The position numbers and the translations under genes are program-made. Shown here piece after piece: positions 37,871-52,074 of a DNA stretch of 64,000 bases. How positions within the stretch are numbered: position 1 is the stretch's first letter; each line of letters starts with the position of its first letter. This DNA is from Coriaria nepalensis (lineage: Eukaryota; Streptophyta; Magnoliopsida; Cucurbitales; Coriariaceae), in assembly GCA_027186245.1 (NCBI GenBank), contig CP114481.1, positions 49,321,501-49,385,500 of the forward strand, read 5' to 3'. The notes beneath the pieces were generated by a model. The model worked only from the letters and a program-made list of their open reading frames with translations, searched no databases and was not told the DNA's origin.

Positions 37871-40800
37871 CAAACAAAAGTTTTGTGCATAACTTGCAAA
37901 TGATCAATGCAAGGAAACTGTGCATTCTTTTAACCTTAAAATCATTTCAATGAGTCATTTCAAGTCAATATCTTATTTCAAAGCAATTCGAACGAATTCT
38001 ATTTTTGCACTACAAACACAAGTTTTGTGCATAACTTGGAAATGATCAATGCAATGAAAGTGCGCATTCGTTTAACCTTAAAATCATTTCAATGAGTCAT
38101 TTCAAGTCAATATCTTATTTCAAAGCAAGTCGAACGAATTCTATTTTCGCACTTCAAACACAAGTTTTGTGCATAACTTGGAAATGATCAAATGCTAGGA
38201 ATGTGTGCATTAGTTTAACCTTAAAATCATTTCTATGAGTCATTTCAAGTCAATATCTTATTTCAAAGCAAGTCGAACGAATTCTATTTTCGCACTTCAA
38301 ACAAAAGTTTTGTGCATAACTTGCAAATGATCAATGCAATGAAAGTGTGCATTCGTTTAACCTTAAAATCATTTCAATGAGTCATTTCAAGTCAATATCT
38401 TATTTCAAAGAAAGTCGAACGAATTCTATTTTCGCACTTCAAACACAAGTTTTGTGCATAACTTGCAAATGATCAAAGCAAGGAAAGTGTGCATTCGTTT
38501 AACCTTAAAATCATTTCAATGAGTCATTTCAAGTCAATATCTTATTTCAAAGCAAGTCGAACGAATTCTATTTTCGCACTTCAAACACAAGTTTTGTGCA
38601 TAACTTGGAAATGATCAATGCAAGGAAAGTTTGCATTCGATTCACCTTAAAATCATTTCAATGAGTCATTTCAAGTCAATATCTTATTTCGAAGCAAGTC
38701 GAACGAATTCTGTTTTCGTATTTCAAACACTACTTTTGTGCATAACTTGGAAATAATCAATGCAAGGAATGTGTGCATTCGTTTAACCTTAAAATCATTT
38801 CAATGAGTCATTTCAAGTCAATATTTTATTTCAAAGCAAGTCGAACGAATTCTATTTTCGCACTTCAAACACAAGTTTTGTTCATAACTTGGAAATGATC
38901 AATGCCAGGAATGTGTCCATTAGTTTAACCTTAAAATAATTTCGATGAGTCATTTCAAGTCAATATCTTATTTCAAAGCAAGTCGAACGAATTCTATTTT
39001 CGCACTTCAAACAAAAGTTTTGTGCATAACTTGCAAATGATCAATGCAAGGAAAGTTTGCATTCGTTTAACCTTAAAATCATTTCAATGAGTCATTTCAA
39101 GTCAATATCTTATTTCGAAGCAAGTCGAACGAATTCTATTTTCGCACCTCAAACACCACTTTTGTGCATAACTTGGAAATGATCAATGCCAGGAATGTGT
39201 CCATTAGTTTAACCTTAAAATCATTTCAATGAGTCATTCCCAGTCAATATCTTATTTCAAAGCAAGTCGAACGAATTCTATTTTCGCACTTCAAACAAAA
39301 GTTTTGTGCATAACTTGCAAATGATCAATGCAAGGAAAGTTTGCATTCGTTTAACCTTAAAATCATTTCAATGAGTCATTTCAAGTCAATATCTTATTTC
39401 AAAGCAAGTCGAACGAATTCTATTTTCGCACTTCAAACACAAGTTTTGTTCATAACTTGGAAATGATCAATGCCAGGAATGTGTCCATTAGTTTAACCTT
39501 AAAATCATTTCTATGAGTCATTTCAAGTCAATATCTTATTTCAAAGCAAGTCGAACGAATTCTATTTTCGCACTTCAAACAAAAGTTTTGTGCATAACTT
39601 GCAAATGATCAATGCAAGGAAAGTTTGCATTCGTTTAACCTTAAAATCATTTCAATGAGTCATTTCAAGTCAATATCTTATTTCGAAGCAAGTCGAACGA
39701 ATTCTATTTTCGCACCTCAAACACCACTTTTGTGCATAACTTGGAAATGATCAATGCAAGGAATGTGTGCATTCGTTTAACCTTAAAATCATTTCAATGA
39801 GTCATTTCAAGTCAATATCTTATTTCAAAGCAAGTCGAACGAATTCTGTTTTCGCACTTCAAACAAAAGTTTTGTGCATAACTTGCAAATGATCAATGCA
39901 AGGAAACTGTGAATTCGTTTAACCTTAAAATCATTTCAATGAGTCATTTCAAGTCAATAACTTATTTCAAAGCAATTCGAACGAATTCTATTTTTGCACT
40001 ACAAACACAAGTTTTGTTCATAACTTGGAAATGATCAATGCAATGAAAGTGCGCATTCGTTTAACCTTAAAATCATTTCAATGAGTCATTTCAAGTCAAT
40101 ATCTTATTTCAAAGCAAGTCGAACGAATTCTATTTTCGCACTTCAAACACAAGTTTTGTGCATAACTTGGAAATGATCAATGCCAGGAATGTGTCCATTA
40201 GTTTAACCTTAAAATCATTTCAATGAGTCATTCCAAGTCAATATCTTATTTCAAAGCAAGTCGAACGAATTCTATTTTCGCACTTCAAACAAAAGTTTTG
40301 TGCATAACTTGCAAATGATCAATGCAAGGAAAGTTTGCATTCGTTTAACCTTAAAATCATTTCAATGAGTCATTTCAAGTCAATATCTTATTTCAAAGCA
40401 AGTCGAACGAATTCTATTTCCGCACTTCAAACAAAAGTTTTGTGCATAACTTGCAAATGATCAATGCAAGGAAAGTTTGCATTCGTTTAACCTTAAAATC
40501 ATTTCAATGAGTCATTTCAAGTCAATAAGTTATTTCAAAGCAATTCGAACGAATTCTATTTTTGCACTACAAACACAAGTTTTGTGCATAACTTGGAAAT
40601 GATCAATGCAATGAAAGTGCGCATTCGTTTAACCTTAAAATCATTTCAATGAGTCATTTCAAGTCAATATCTTAATTCAAAGCAAGTCGAACGAATTCTA
40701 TTTCCGCACTTCAAACACAAGTTTGTGCATAACTTGGAAATGATCAATGCCAGGAATGTGTGCATTAGTTTAACCTTAAAATCATTTCAATGAGTCATTT

Positions 40801-43800
40801 CAAGTCAATATCTTATTTCAAAGCAAGTCGAACGAATTCTATTTCCGCACTTCAAACACAAGTTTTGTGCATAACTTGGAAATGATCAATGCAAGGAATG
40901 TGTGCATTAGTTTAACCTTAAAATTATTTGAATGAGTCATTTCAAGTCAATATCTTATTTCAAAGCAAGTCGAACGAATTCTGTTTTCGCACTTCAAACA
41001 AAAGTTTTGTGCATAACTTGCAAATGATCAATGCAAGGAAACTGTGCATTCGTTTAACCTTAAAATCATTTCAATGAGTCATTTCAAGTCAATATCTTAT
41101 TTCAAAGCAAGTCGAACGAATTCTATTTTCGCACTTCAAACACAAGTTTTGTGCATAACTTGAAAATGATCAATGCCAGGAATGTGTGCATTTGTTTAAC
41201 CTTAAAATCATTTCAATGAGTCATTCCAAGTCAATATCTTATTTCAAAGCAAGTCGAACGAATTCTATTTTCGCACTTCAAACAAAAGTTTTGTGCATAA
41301 CTTGGAAATGATCAATGCAATGAAAGTGCGCATTCGTTTAACCTTAAAATCATTTCAATGAGTCATTTCAAGTCAATATCTTATTTCAAAGCAAGTCGAA
41401 CGAATTCTATTTTCGCACTTCAAACACAAGTTTTGTGCATAACTTGGAAATGATCAATGCAAGGAATGTGTGCATTAGTTTAACCTTAAAATTATTTGAA
41501 TGAGTCATTTCAAGTCAATATCTTATTTCAAAGCAAGTCGAACGAATTCTGTTTTCGCACTTCAAACAAAAGTTTTGTGCATAACTTGCAAATGATCAAT
41601 GCAAGGAAACTGTGCATTCGTTTAACCTTAAAATCATTTCAATGAGTCATTTCAAGTCAATATCTTATTTCAAAGCAAGTCGAACGAATTCTATTTTCGC
41701 ACTTCAAACACAAGTTTTGTGCATAACTTGAAAATGATCAATGCCAGGAATGTGTGCATTTGTTTAACCTTAAAATCATTTCAATGAGTCATTCCAAGTC
41801 AATATCTTATTTCAAAGCAAGTCGAACAAATTCTATTTTCGCACTTCAAACAAAAGTTTTGTGCATAACTTGGAAATGATCAATGCAATGAAAGTGCGCA
41901 TTCGTTTAACCTTAAAATCATTTCAATGAGTCATTTCAAGTCAATATCTTATTTCAAAGCAAGTCGAACGAATTCTATTTTCGCACTTCAAACACAAGTT
42001 TTGTGCATAACTTGGAAATGATCAATGCCAGGAATGTGTCCATTAGTTTAACCTTAAAATCATTTCAATGAGTCATTCCAAGTCAATATCTTATTTGAAA
42101 GCAAGTCGAACGAATTCTATTTTCGCACTTCAAACAAAAGTTTTGTGCATAACTTGCAAATGATCATTGCAAGGAAAGTTTGCATTCGATTCACCTTAAA
42201 ATCATTTCAATGAGTCATTTCAAGTCAATATCTTATTTCGAAGCAAGTCGAACGAATTCTGTTTTCGTACTTCAAACACCACTTTTGTGCATAACTTGGA
42301 AATGATCAATGCAAGGAATGTGTGCATTCGTTTAACCTTAAAATCATTTCAATGAGTCATTTCAAGTCAATATCTTATTTCAAAGCAAGTCGAACGAATT
42401 CTATTTTCGCACTTCAAACACAAGTTTTGTTCATAACTTGGAAATGGTCAATGCCAGGAATGTGTCCATTAGTTTAACCTTAAAATCATTTCAATGAGTC
42501 ATTTCAAGTCAATATCTTATTTCAAAGCAACTCGAACGAATTCTATTTTCGCACTTCAAACAAAAGTTTTGTGCATAACTTGCAAATGATCAATGCAAGG
42601 AAACTGTGCATTCGTTTAACCTTAAAATCATTTCAATGAGTCATTTCAAGTCAATATCTTATTTCAAAGCAATTCGAACGAATTCTATTTTTGCACTACA
42701 AACACAAGTTTTGTGCATAACTTGGAAATGATCAATGCAATGAAAGTGCGCATTCGTTTAACCTTAAAATCATTTCAATGAGTCATTTCAAGTCAATATC
42801 TTATTTCAAAGCAAGTCGAACGAATTCGATTTTCGCACTTCAAACACAAGTTTTGTGCATAACTTGAAAATGATCAATGCCAGGAATGTGTGCATTCGTT
42901 GAACCTTAAAATCATTTCAATGAGTCATTTCAAGTCAATATCTTATTTCAAAGCAAATCGAACGAATTCTATTTTCGCACTTCAAACACAAGTTTTGTGC
43001 ATAACTTGGAAATGATCAATGCTAGGAATGTGTGCATTAGTTTAACCTTAAAATCATTTCTATGAGTCATTTCAAGTCAATATCTTATTTCAAAGCAAGT
43101 CGAACGAATTCTATTTTCGCACTTCAAACAAAAGTTTTGTGCATAACTTGCAAATGATCAATGCAAGGAAAGTGTGCATTCGTTTAACCTTAAAATCATT
43201 TCAATGAGTCATTTCAAGTCAATATCTTATTTCAAAGAAAGTCGAACGAATTCTATTTTCGCACTTCAAACACAAGTTTTGTGCATAACTTGCAAATGAT
43301 CAAAGCAAGGAAAGTGTGCATTCGTTTAACCTTAAAATCATTTCAATGAGTCATTTCAAGTCAATATCTTATTTCAAAGCAAGTCGAACGAATTCTATTT
43401 TCGCACTTCAAACACAAGTTTTGTGCATAACTTGGAAATGATCAATGCAAGGAAAGTTTGCATTCGATTCACCTTAAAATCATTTCAATGAGTCATTTCA
43501 AGTCAATATGTTATTTCGAAGCAAGTCGAACGAATTCTGTTTTCGTACTTCAAACACCACTTTTGTGCATAACTTGGAAATGATCAATGCAAGGAATGTG
43601 TGCATTCGTTTAACCTTAAAATCATTTCAATGAGTCATTTCAAGTCAATATCTTATTTCAAAGCAAGTCGAACGAATTCTATTTTCGCACTTCAAACACA
43701 AGTTTTGTTCATAACTTGGAAATGATCAATGCCAGGAATGTGTCCATTAGTTTAACCTTAAAATAATTTCTATGAGTCATTTCAAGTCAATATCTTATTT

Positions 43801-44215
43801 CAAAGCAAGTCGAACGAATTCTATTTTCGCACTTCAAACAAAAGTTTTGTGCATAACTTGCAAATGATCAATGCAAGGAAAGTTTGCATTCGTTTAACCT
43901 TAAAATCATTTCAATGAGTCATTTCAAGTCAATATCTTATTTCGAAGCAAGTCGAACGAATTCTATTTTCGCACCTCAAACACCACTTTTGTGCATAACT
44001 TGGAAATGATCAATGCCAGGAATGTGTCCATTAGTTTAACCTTAAAATCATTTCAATGAGTCATTCCCAGTCAATATCTTATTTCAAAGCAAGTCGAACG
44101 AATTCTATTTTCGCACTTCAAACAAAAGTTTTGTGCATAACTTGCAAATGATCAATGCAAGGAAAGTTTGCATTCGTTTAACCTTAAAATCATTTCAATG
44201 AGTCACTTCAAGTCA
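37290..44215. repeat. Long-range duplication, 33 or 34 monomers apart
   Basis: About 2.1 kb at 37290-39390 matches 41976-44215. In the first part the spacing is 4686 bases (GAAATGGTCAATGCC at 37756 and 42442, with AAGCAACTCGAACG following in both). After about 38050/42750 it is 4827 bases (ATGCTAGG 38192/43019, ATCAAAGCAAGG 38472/43299, TTAAAATAATTTC 38931/43758, GAGTCATTCCCAG 39231/44058), so the later copy has gained one monomer. The extra base near 38191 occurs only in the first copy. Confidence 0.75.
40855..41990. repeat. 4-monomer (568 bp) tandem duplication
   Basis: Adjacent copies about 40855-41422 and 41423-41990. Markers 568 bases apart are AAAATTATTTGAATG (40923 and 41491), GAATTCTGTTTTCGC, GGAAACTGTGCATTCG, AGTCATTCCAAG (41219 and 41787) and ATGCAATGAAAGTGCGC. 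A visible difference is GAACAAATTC near 41826 against GAACGAATTC near 41258. Confidence 0.75.
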
Positions 44216-44898
44216 ATATCTTATTTCGAAGCAAGTCGAACGAATTCTGTTTTCGCACTTCAAACAAAAGTTTTGTGCATAACATGCAAATGATCAATGC
44301 AAGGAAACTGTGCATTCGTTTAACCTTAAAATCATTTCAATGAGTCATTTCAAGTCAATATCTTATTTCAAAGCAAGTCGAACGAATTCTGTTTTCGCAC
44401 TTCAAACAAAACTTTTGTGCATAACATGCAAATGATCAATGCAAGGAAACTGTGCATTCGTTTAACCTTAAAATCATTTCAATGAGTCATTTCAAGTCAA
44501 TAACTTATTTCAAAGCAATTCGAACGAATTCTATTTTTGCACTACAAACACAAGTTTTGTGCATAACTTGGAAATGATCAATGCAATGAAAGTGCGCATT
44601 CGTTTAACCTTAAAATCATTTCAATGAGTCATTTCAAGTCAATATCTTATTTCAAAGCAAGTCGAACGAATTCTATTTCCGCACTTCAAACACAAGTTTT
44701 GTGCATAACTTGGAAATGATCAATGCCAGGAATGTGTGCATTAGTTTAACCTTAAAATCATTTCAATGAGTCATTTCAAGTCAATATCTTATTTCAAAGC
44801 AAGTCGAACGAATTCTATTTTCGCACTTCAAACACAAGTTTTGTGCATAACTTGGAAATGATCAATGCAAGGAATGTGTGCATTAGTTTAACCTTAAA

Positions 44899-47800
44899 AT
44901 TATTTGAATGAGTCATTTCAAGTCAATATCTTATTTCAAAGCAAGTCGAACGAATTCTGTTTTCGCACTTCAAACAAAAGTTTTGTGCATAACTTGCAAA
45001 TGATCAATGCAAGGAAACTGTGCATTCGTTTAACCTTAAAATCATTTCAATGAGTCATTTCAAGTCAATATCTTATTTCAAAGCAAGTCGAACGAATTCT
45101 ATTTTCGCATTTCAAACACAAGTTTTGTGCATAACTTGAAAATGATCAATGCCAGGAATGTGTGCATTTGTTTAACCTTAAAATCATTTCAATGAGTCAT
45201 TTAATGTCAATATCTTATTTCAAAGCAAGTTGAACGTATTCTATTTTCGCACTTCAAACAAAAGTTTTGTGCATAACTTGCAAATGATCAATGCAAGGAA
45301 ACTGTGCATTCGTTTAACCTTAAAATCATTTCAATGAGTCATTTCAAGTCAATATCTTATTTCAAAGCAAGTCGAACGAATTCTATTTTCGCACTTCAAA
45401 CACAAGTTTTGTGCATAACTTGAAAATGATCAATGCCAGGAATGTGTGCATTTGTTTAACCTTAAAATCATTTCAATGAGTCATTTAAAGTCAATATCTT
45501 ATTTCGAAGCAAGTCGAACGAATTCTATTTCCGCACTTCAAACACAAGTTTTGTGCATAACTTGCAAATGATCAATGCAAGGAAAGTGTGCATTCGTTTA
45601 ACCTTAAAATCATTTCAATGAGTCATTTCAAGTCAATATCTTATTTCAAAGAAAGTCGAACGAATTCTATTTTCGCACTTCAAACACAAGTTTTGTGCAT
45701 AACTTGCAAATGATCAATGCAAGGAATGTGTGCATTAGTTTAACCTTAAAATTATTTGAATGAGTCATTTCAAGTCAATATCTTATTTCAAAGCAAGTCG
45801 AACGAATTCTGTTTTCGCACTTCAAACAAAAGTTTTGTGCATAACTTGCAAATGATCAATGCAAGGAAACTGTGCATTCGTTTAACCTTAAAATCATTTC
45901 AATGAGTCATTTCAAGTCAATATCTTATTTCAAAGCAAGTCGAACGAATTCTATTTTCGCACTTCAAACACAAGTTTTGTGCATAACTTGAAAATGATCA
46001 ATGCCAGGAATGTGTGCATTTGTTTAACCTTAAAATCATTTCAATGAGTCATTTAAAGTCAATATCTTATTTCAAAGCAAGTCGAACGAATTCTATTTCC
46101 GCACTTCAAACACAAGTTTTGTGCATAACTTGCAAATGATCAATGCAAGGAAAGTGTGCATTCGTTTAACCTTAAAATCATTTCAATGAGTCATTTCAAG
46201 TCAATATCTTATTTCAAAGAAAGTCGAACGAATTCTATTTTCGCACTTCAAACACAAGTTTTGTGCATAACTTGCAAATGATCAATGCAAGGAATGTGTG
46301 CATTAGTTTAACCTTAAAATTATTTGAATGAGTCATTTCAAGTCAATATCTTATTTCAAAGCAAGTCGAACGAATTCTGTTTTCGCACTTCAAACAAAAG
46401 TTTTGTGCATAACTTGCAAATGATCAATGCAAGGAAACTGTGCATTCGTTTAACCTTAAAATCATTTCAATTAGTCATTTCAAGTCAATATCTTATTTCA
46501 AAGCAAGTCGAACGAATTCTATTTTCGCACTTCAAACACAAGTTTTGTGCATAACTTGAAAATGATCAATGCAAGGAAAGTGTGCATTTGTTTAACCTTA
46601 AAATCATTTCAATGAGTCATTTAAAGTCAATATCTTATTTCAAAGCAAGTCGAACGAATTCTATTTCCGCACTTCAAACACAAGTTTTGTGCATAACTTG
46701 CAAATGATCAATGCAAGGAAAGTGTGCATTCGTTTAACCTTAAAATCATTTCAATGAGTCATTTCAAGTCAATATCTTATTTCAAAGAAAGTCGAACGAA
46801 TTCTATTTTCGCACTTCAAACACAAGTTTTGTGCATAACTTGCAAATGATCAATGCAAGGAATGTGTGCATTAGTTTAACCTTAAAATCATTTCAATGAG
46901 TCATTTCAAGTCAATATCTTATTTCAAAGCAAGTCGAACGAATTCTATTTTCGCACTTCAAACACAAGTTTTGTGCATAACTTGAAAATGATCAATGCAA
47001 GGAAAGTGTGCATTCGTTTCACCTTAAAATCATTTCAATGAGTCATTTCAAGTCAATATCTTATTTCAAAGTTTTTCGAACGAACTCTATTTTTACACTA
47101 CAAACACAAGTTTTATGCATAACTTGGAAATGATCAATGCAATGAAAGTGCGCATTCGTTTAACCTTAAAATCATTTCAATGAGTCATTTCAAGTCAATA
47201 ACTTATTTCAAAGCAAGTCGAACGAATTCTATTTTCGCACTTCAAACACAAGTTTTGTGCATAACTTGGAAATGATCAATGCAAGGAATGTGTGCATTAG
47301 TTTAACCTTAAAATCATTTCAATGAGTCATTTCAAGTCAATATCTTATTTCAAAGCAAGTCGAACGAATTCTGTTTTCGCACTTCAAACAAAAGTTTTGT
47401 GCATAACTTGCAAATGATCAATGCAAGGAAACTGTGCATTCGTTTAACCTTAAAATCATTTCAATGAGTCATTTAAAGTCAATATCTTATTTCAAAGCAA
47501 GTCGAACGAATTCTATTTCCGCACTTCAAACACAAGTTTTGTGCATAACTTGAAAATGATCAATGCCAGGAATGTGTGCATTTGTTTAACCTTAAAATCA
47601 TTTCAATGAGTCATTTAAAGTCAATATCTTATTTCAAAGCAAGTCGAACGAATTCTATTTCCGCACTTCAAACACAAGTTTTGTGCATAACTTGCAAATG
47701 ATCAATGCAAGGAAAGTGTGCATTCGTTTAACCTTAAAATCATTTCAATGAGTCATTTCAAGTCAATATCTTATTTCAAAGAAAGTCGAACGAATTCTAT

Positions 47801-48130
47801 TTTCGCACTTCAAACACAAGTTTTGTGCATAACTTGCAAATGATCAATGCAAGGAATGTGTGCATTAGTTTAACCTTAAAATTATTTGAATGAGTCATTT
47901 CAAGTCAATATCTTATTTCAAAGCAAGTCGAACGAATTCTGTTTTCGCACTTCAAACAAAAGTTTTGTGCATAACTTGCAAATGATCAATGCAAGGAAAC
48001 TGTGCATTCGTTTAACCTTAAAATCATTTCAATTAGTCATTTCAAGTCAATATCTTATTTCAAAGCAAGTCGAACGAATTCTATTTTCGCACTTCAAACA
48101 CAAGTTTTGTGCATAACTTGAAAATGATCA
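44899..48130. repeat. 6-, 4- and 11-monomer spacings of the AAAATTATTTG unit
   Basis: AAAATTATTTGAATGAG lies at 44899, 45751, 46319 and 47881, that is 852, 568 and 1562 bases apart. Each is followed by GAATTCTGTTTTCGC and GGAAACTGTGCATTCG. The stretch 46030-46560 matches 47592-48122, including AATTAGTC, a private change near 46470 and 48032. The intervening monomers carry ATTTAAAGTC and ATTTCCGCACTTC. Confidence 0.75.
47071..47110. repeat. Barcode monomer with GTTTTTCGAACGAACTC (first of four)
   Basis: AAAGCAATTCG or AAAGCAAGTCG is replaced by AAAGTTTTTCG, followed by GAACGAACTC (GAATTC lost), ATTTTTACACTAC and TTTTATGCATAAC. The same monomer occurs at 48633, 51189 and 54881, which is 11, 18 and 26 monomers further on. 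Related monomers without the TTTTT change but with GAACTC and TTTTTACAC lie near 49205 and 51768. Confidence 0.85.
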
Positions 48131-51100
48131 ATGCCAGGAATGTGTGCATTTGTTTAACCTTAAAATCATTTCAATGAGTCATTTAAAGTCAATATCTTAT
48201 TTCAAAGCAAGTTGAACGTATTCTATTTTCGCACTTCAAACAAAAGTTTTGTGCATAACTTGCAAATGATCAATGCAAGGAAACTGTGCATTCGTTTAAC
48301 CTTAAAATCATTTCAATGAGTCATTTCAAGTCAATATCTTATTTCAGAGCAATTCGAACGAATTCTATTTTTGCACTACAAACACAAGTTTTGTGCATAA
48401 CTTGCAAATGATCAATGCAACGAAAGTGTGCATTCGTTTAACCTTAAAATCATTTCAATGAGTCATTTCAAGTCAATATCTTATTTCGAAGCAAGTCGAA
48501 CGAATTCTGTTTTCGCACTTTAAACGAAAGTTTTGTGCATAACTTGCAAATGATCAATGCAAGGAAAGTGTGCATTCGTTTCACCTTAAAATCATTTCAA
48601 TGAGTCATTTCAAGTCAATATCTTATTTCAAAGTTTTTCGAACGAACTCTATTTTTACACTACAAACACAAGTTTTATGCATAACTTGGAAATGATCAAT
48701 GCAATGAAAGTGCGCATTCGTTTAACCTTAAAATCATTTCAATGAGTCATTTCAAGTCAATAACTTATTTCAAAGCAAGTCGAACGAATTCTATTTTCGC
48801 ACTTCAAACAAAAGTTTTGTGCATAACTTGCAAATGATCAAAGGAAGGAAAGTGTGCATTCGTTTAACCTCAAAATCATTTGAATGAGTCATTTCAAGTC
48901 AATAACTTATTTCAAGGCAAGTCGAACGAATTCTATTTTGGCAGTCCAAACACAAGTTTTGTGCATAACTTGCAAATGATCAGTGCAAGGAAAGTGTGCA
49001 TTCGTTTAACCTTAAAATCATTCCAATGAGTCATTTCAAGTCAATATCTTATTTCAAAGCAAGTCGAACGAATTCTGTTTTCGCACTTCAAACGAAAGTT
49101 TTGTGCATAACTTGCAAATGATCAATGCAAGGAAATTGTGCATTCGTTTAACCTTAAAATCATTTCAATGAGTCATTTCAAGTCAATATCTTATTTCAAA
49201 GCAATTCGAACGAACTCTATTTTTACACTACAAACACAAGTTTTATGCATAACTTGGAAATGATCAATGCAATGAAAGTGTGCATTCGTTTAACCTTAAA
49301 ATCATTTCAATGAGTCATTTCAAGTCAATATCTTATTTCAAAGCAAGTCGAACGAATTCTATTTTCGCACTTCAAATACAAGTTTTGTGCATAACTTGGA
49401 AATGATCAATGCAAGGAATGTGTGCATTAGTTTAACCTTAAAATCATTTCAATGAGTCATTTCAAGTCAATATCTTATTTCAAAGCAAGTCGAACGAATT
49501 CTATTTTCGCACTTCAAACACAAGTTTTGTGCATAACTTGAAAATGATCAATGCCAGGAATGTGTGCATTTGTTTAATCTTAAAATCATTTGAATGAGTC
49601 ATTTCAAGTCAATAACTTATTTCAAAGCAAGTCGAACGAATTCTATTTTTGCACTTCAAACAAAAGTTTTGTGCATAACTTGGAAATAATCAATGGAATG
49701 AATGTGTGCATTCGTTTAACCTTAAAATCATTTCAACGAGTCATTTCAAGTCAATATCTTATATCAAAGAAAGTCGAACGAATTCTATTTTCGCACTTCA
49801 AACACAAGTTTTGTGCTTAACTTGAAAATGATCAATGCCAGGAATGTGTGCATTCGTTTAACCTTAAAATCATTTCAATGAGTCATTTCAAGTCAATATC
49901 TTATTTCAAAGCAAGTCGAACGAATTCTATTTTCGCACTTCAAACAAAAGTTTTGTGCATAACTTGCAAATGATCAATGCAAGGAAAGTTTGCATTCGTT
50001 TAACCTTAAAATCATTTCAATGAGTCATTTCAAGTCAATAACTTATTTCAAAGCAATTCGAACGAATTCTATTTTTGCACTACAAACACAAGTTTTGTGC
50101 ATAACTTGGAAATGATCAATGCAATGAAAGTGCGCATTCGTTTAACCTTAAAATCATTTCAATGAGTCATTTCAAGTCAATATCTTATTTCAAAGCAAGT
50201 CGAACGAATTCTATTTCCGCACTTCAAACACAAGTTTTGTGCGTAACTTGGAAATGATCAATGCCAGGAATGTGTGCATTAGTTTAACCTTAAAATCATT
50301 TCAATGAGTCATTTCAAGTCAATATCTTATTTCAAAGCAAGTCGAACGAATTCTATTTTCGCACTTCAAACACAAGTTTTGTGCATAACTTGGAAATGAT
50401 CAATGCAAGGAATGTGTGCATTAGTTTAACCTTAAAATTATTTGAATGAGTCATTTCAAGTCAATATCTTATTTCAAAGCAAGTCGAACGAATTCTGTTT
50501 TCGCACTTCAAACAAAAGTTTTGTGCATAACTTGCAAATGATCAATGCAAGGAAACTGTGCATTCGTTTAACCTTAAAATCATTTCAATGAGTCATTTCA
50601 AGTCAATATCTTATTTCAAAGCAAGTCGAACGAATTCTATTTTCGCACTTCAAACACAAGTTTTGTGCATAACTTGAAAATGATCAATGCCAGGAATGTG
50701 TGCATTTGTTTAACCTTAAAATCATTTCAATGAGTCATTTAAAGTCAATATCTTATTTCAAAGCAAGTTGAACGTATTCTATTTTCGCACTTCAAACAAA
50801 AGTTTTGTGCATAACTTGCAAATGATCAATGCAAGGAAACTGTGCATTCGTTTAACCTTAAAATCATTTCAATGAGTCATTTCAAGTCAATATCTTATTT
50901 CAAAGCAGTTCGAACGAATTCTATTTTTGCACTACAAACACAAGTTTTGTGCATAACTTGCAAATGATCAATGCAATGAAAGTGTGCATTCGTTTAACCT
51001 TAAAATCATTTCAATGAGTCATTTCAAGTCAATATCTTATTTCGAAGCAAGTCGAACGAATTCTGTTTTCGCACTTTAAACGAAAGTTTTATGCATAACT

Positions 51101-51826
51101 TGCAAATGATCAATGCAAGGAAAGTGTGCATTCGTTTCACCTTAAAATCATTTCAATGAGTCATTTCAAGTCAATATCTTATTTCAAAGTTTTTCGAACG
51201 AACTCTATTTTTACACTACAAACACAAGTTTTATGCATAACTTGGAAATGATCAATGCAATGAAAGTGCGCATTCGTTTAACCTTAAAATCATTTCAATG
51301 AGTCATTTCAAGTCAATAACTTATTTCAAAGCAAGTCGAACGAATTCTATTTTCGCACTTCAAACAAAAGTTTTGTGCATAACTTGCAAATGATCAAAGG
51401 AAGGAAAGTGTGCATTCGTTTAACCTCAAAATCATTTGAATGAGTCATTTCAAGTCAATAACTTATTTCAAGGCAAGTCGAACGAATTCTATTTTGGCAG
51501 TCCAAACACAAGTTTTGTGCATAACTTGCAAATGATCAGTGCAAGGAAAGTGTGCATTCGTTTAACCTTAAAATCATTCCAATGAGTCATTTCAAGTCAA
51601 TATCTTATTTCAAAGCAAGTCGAACGAATTCTGTTTTCGCACTTCAAACGAAAGTTTTGTGCATAACTTGCAAATGATCAATGCAAGGAAAGTGTGCATT
51701 CGTTTAACCTTAAAATCATTTCAATGAGTCATTTCAAGTCAATATCTTATTTCAAAGCAATTCGAACGAACTCTATTTTTACACTACAAACACAAGTTTT
51801 ATGCATAACTTGGAAATGATCAATGC
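47840..51826. repeat. 10-monomer block duplicated 18 monomers (2556 bp) apart
   Basis: About 47840-49270 matches 50396-51826. Markers at 2556 bases are AAAATTATTTG (47881 and 50437), AAGTTGAACGTATTC (48210 and 50766), the TTTTTCG barcode (48633 and 51189), ATCAAAGGAAGG (48838 and 51394), TTTTGGCAGTCC and ATCATTCCAATGAG. A difference is AATTAGTC near 48032 against AATGAGTC in the second copy. Confidence 0.78.
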
Positions 51827-52074
51827 AATGAAAGTGCGCATTCGTTTAACCTTAAAATCATTTCAATGAGTCATTTCAAGTCAATAACTTATTTCAAAGC
51901 AAGTCGAACGAATTCTATTTTCGCACTTCAAACAAAAGTTTTGTGCATAACTTGGAAATAATCAATGGAATGAATGTGTGCATTCGTTTAACCTTAAAAT
52001 CATTTCAATGAGTCATTGCAAGTCAATATCTTATTTCAAAGCAAGTCGAACGAATTCTATTTTCGCACTTCAAA

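Noticed and set aside
47060..47075. Mobile-element scar or insertion at the TTTTTCG monomer
   Set aside because: The monomer length is unchanged and there is no target-site duplication or extra sequence. It is a cluster of substitutions.
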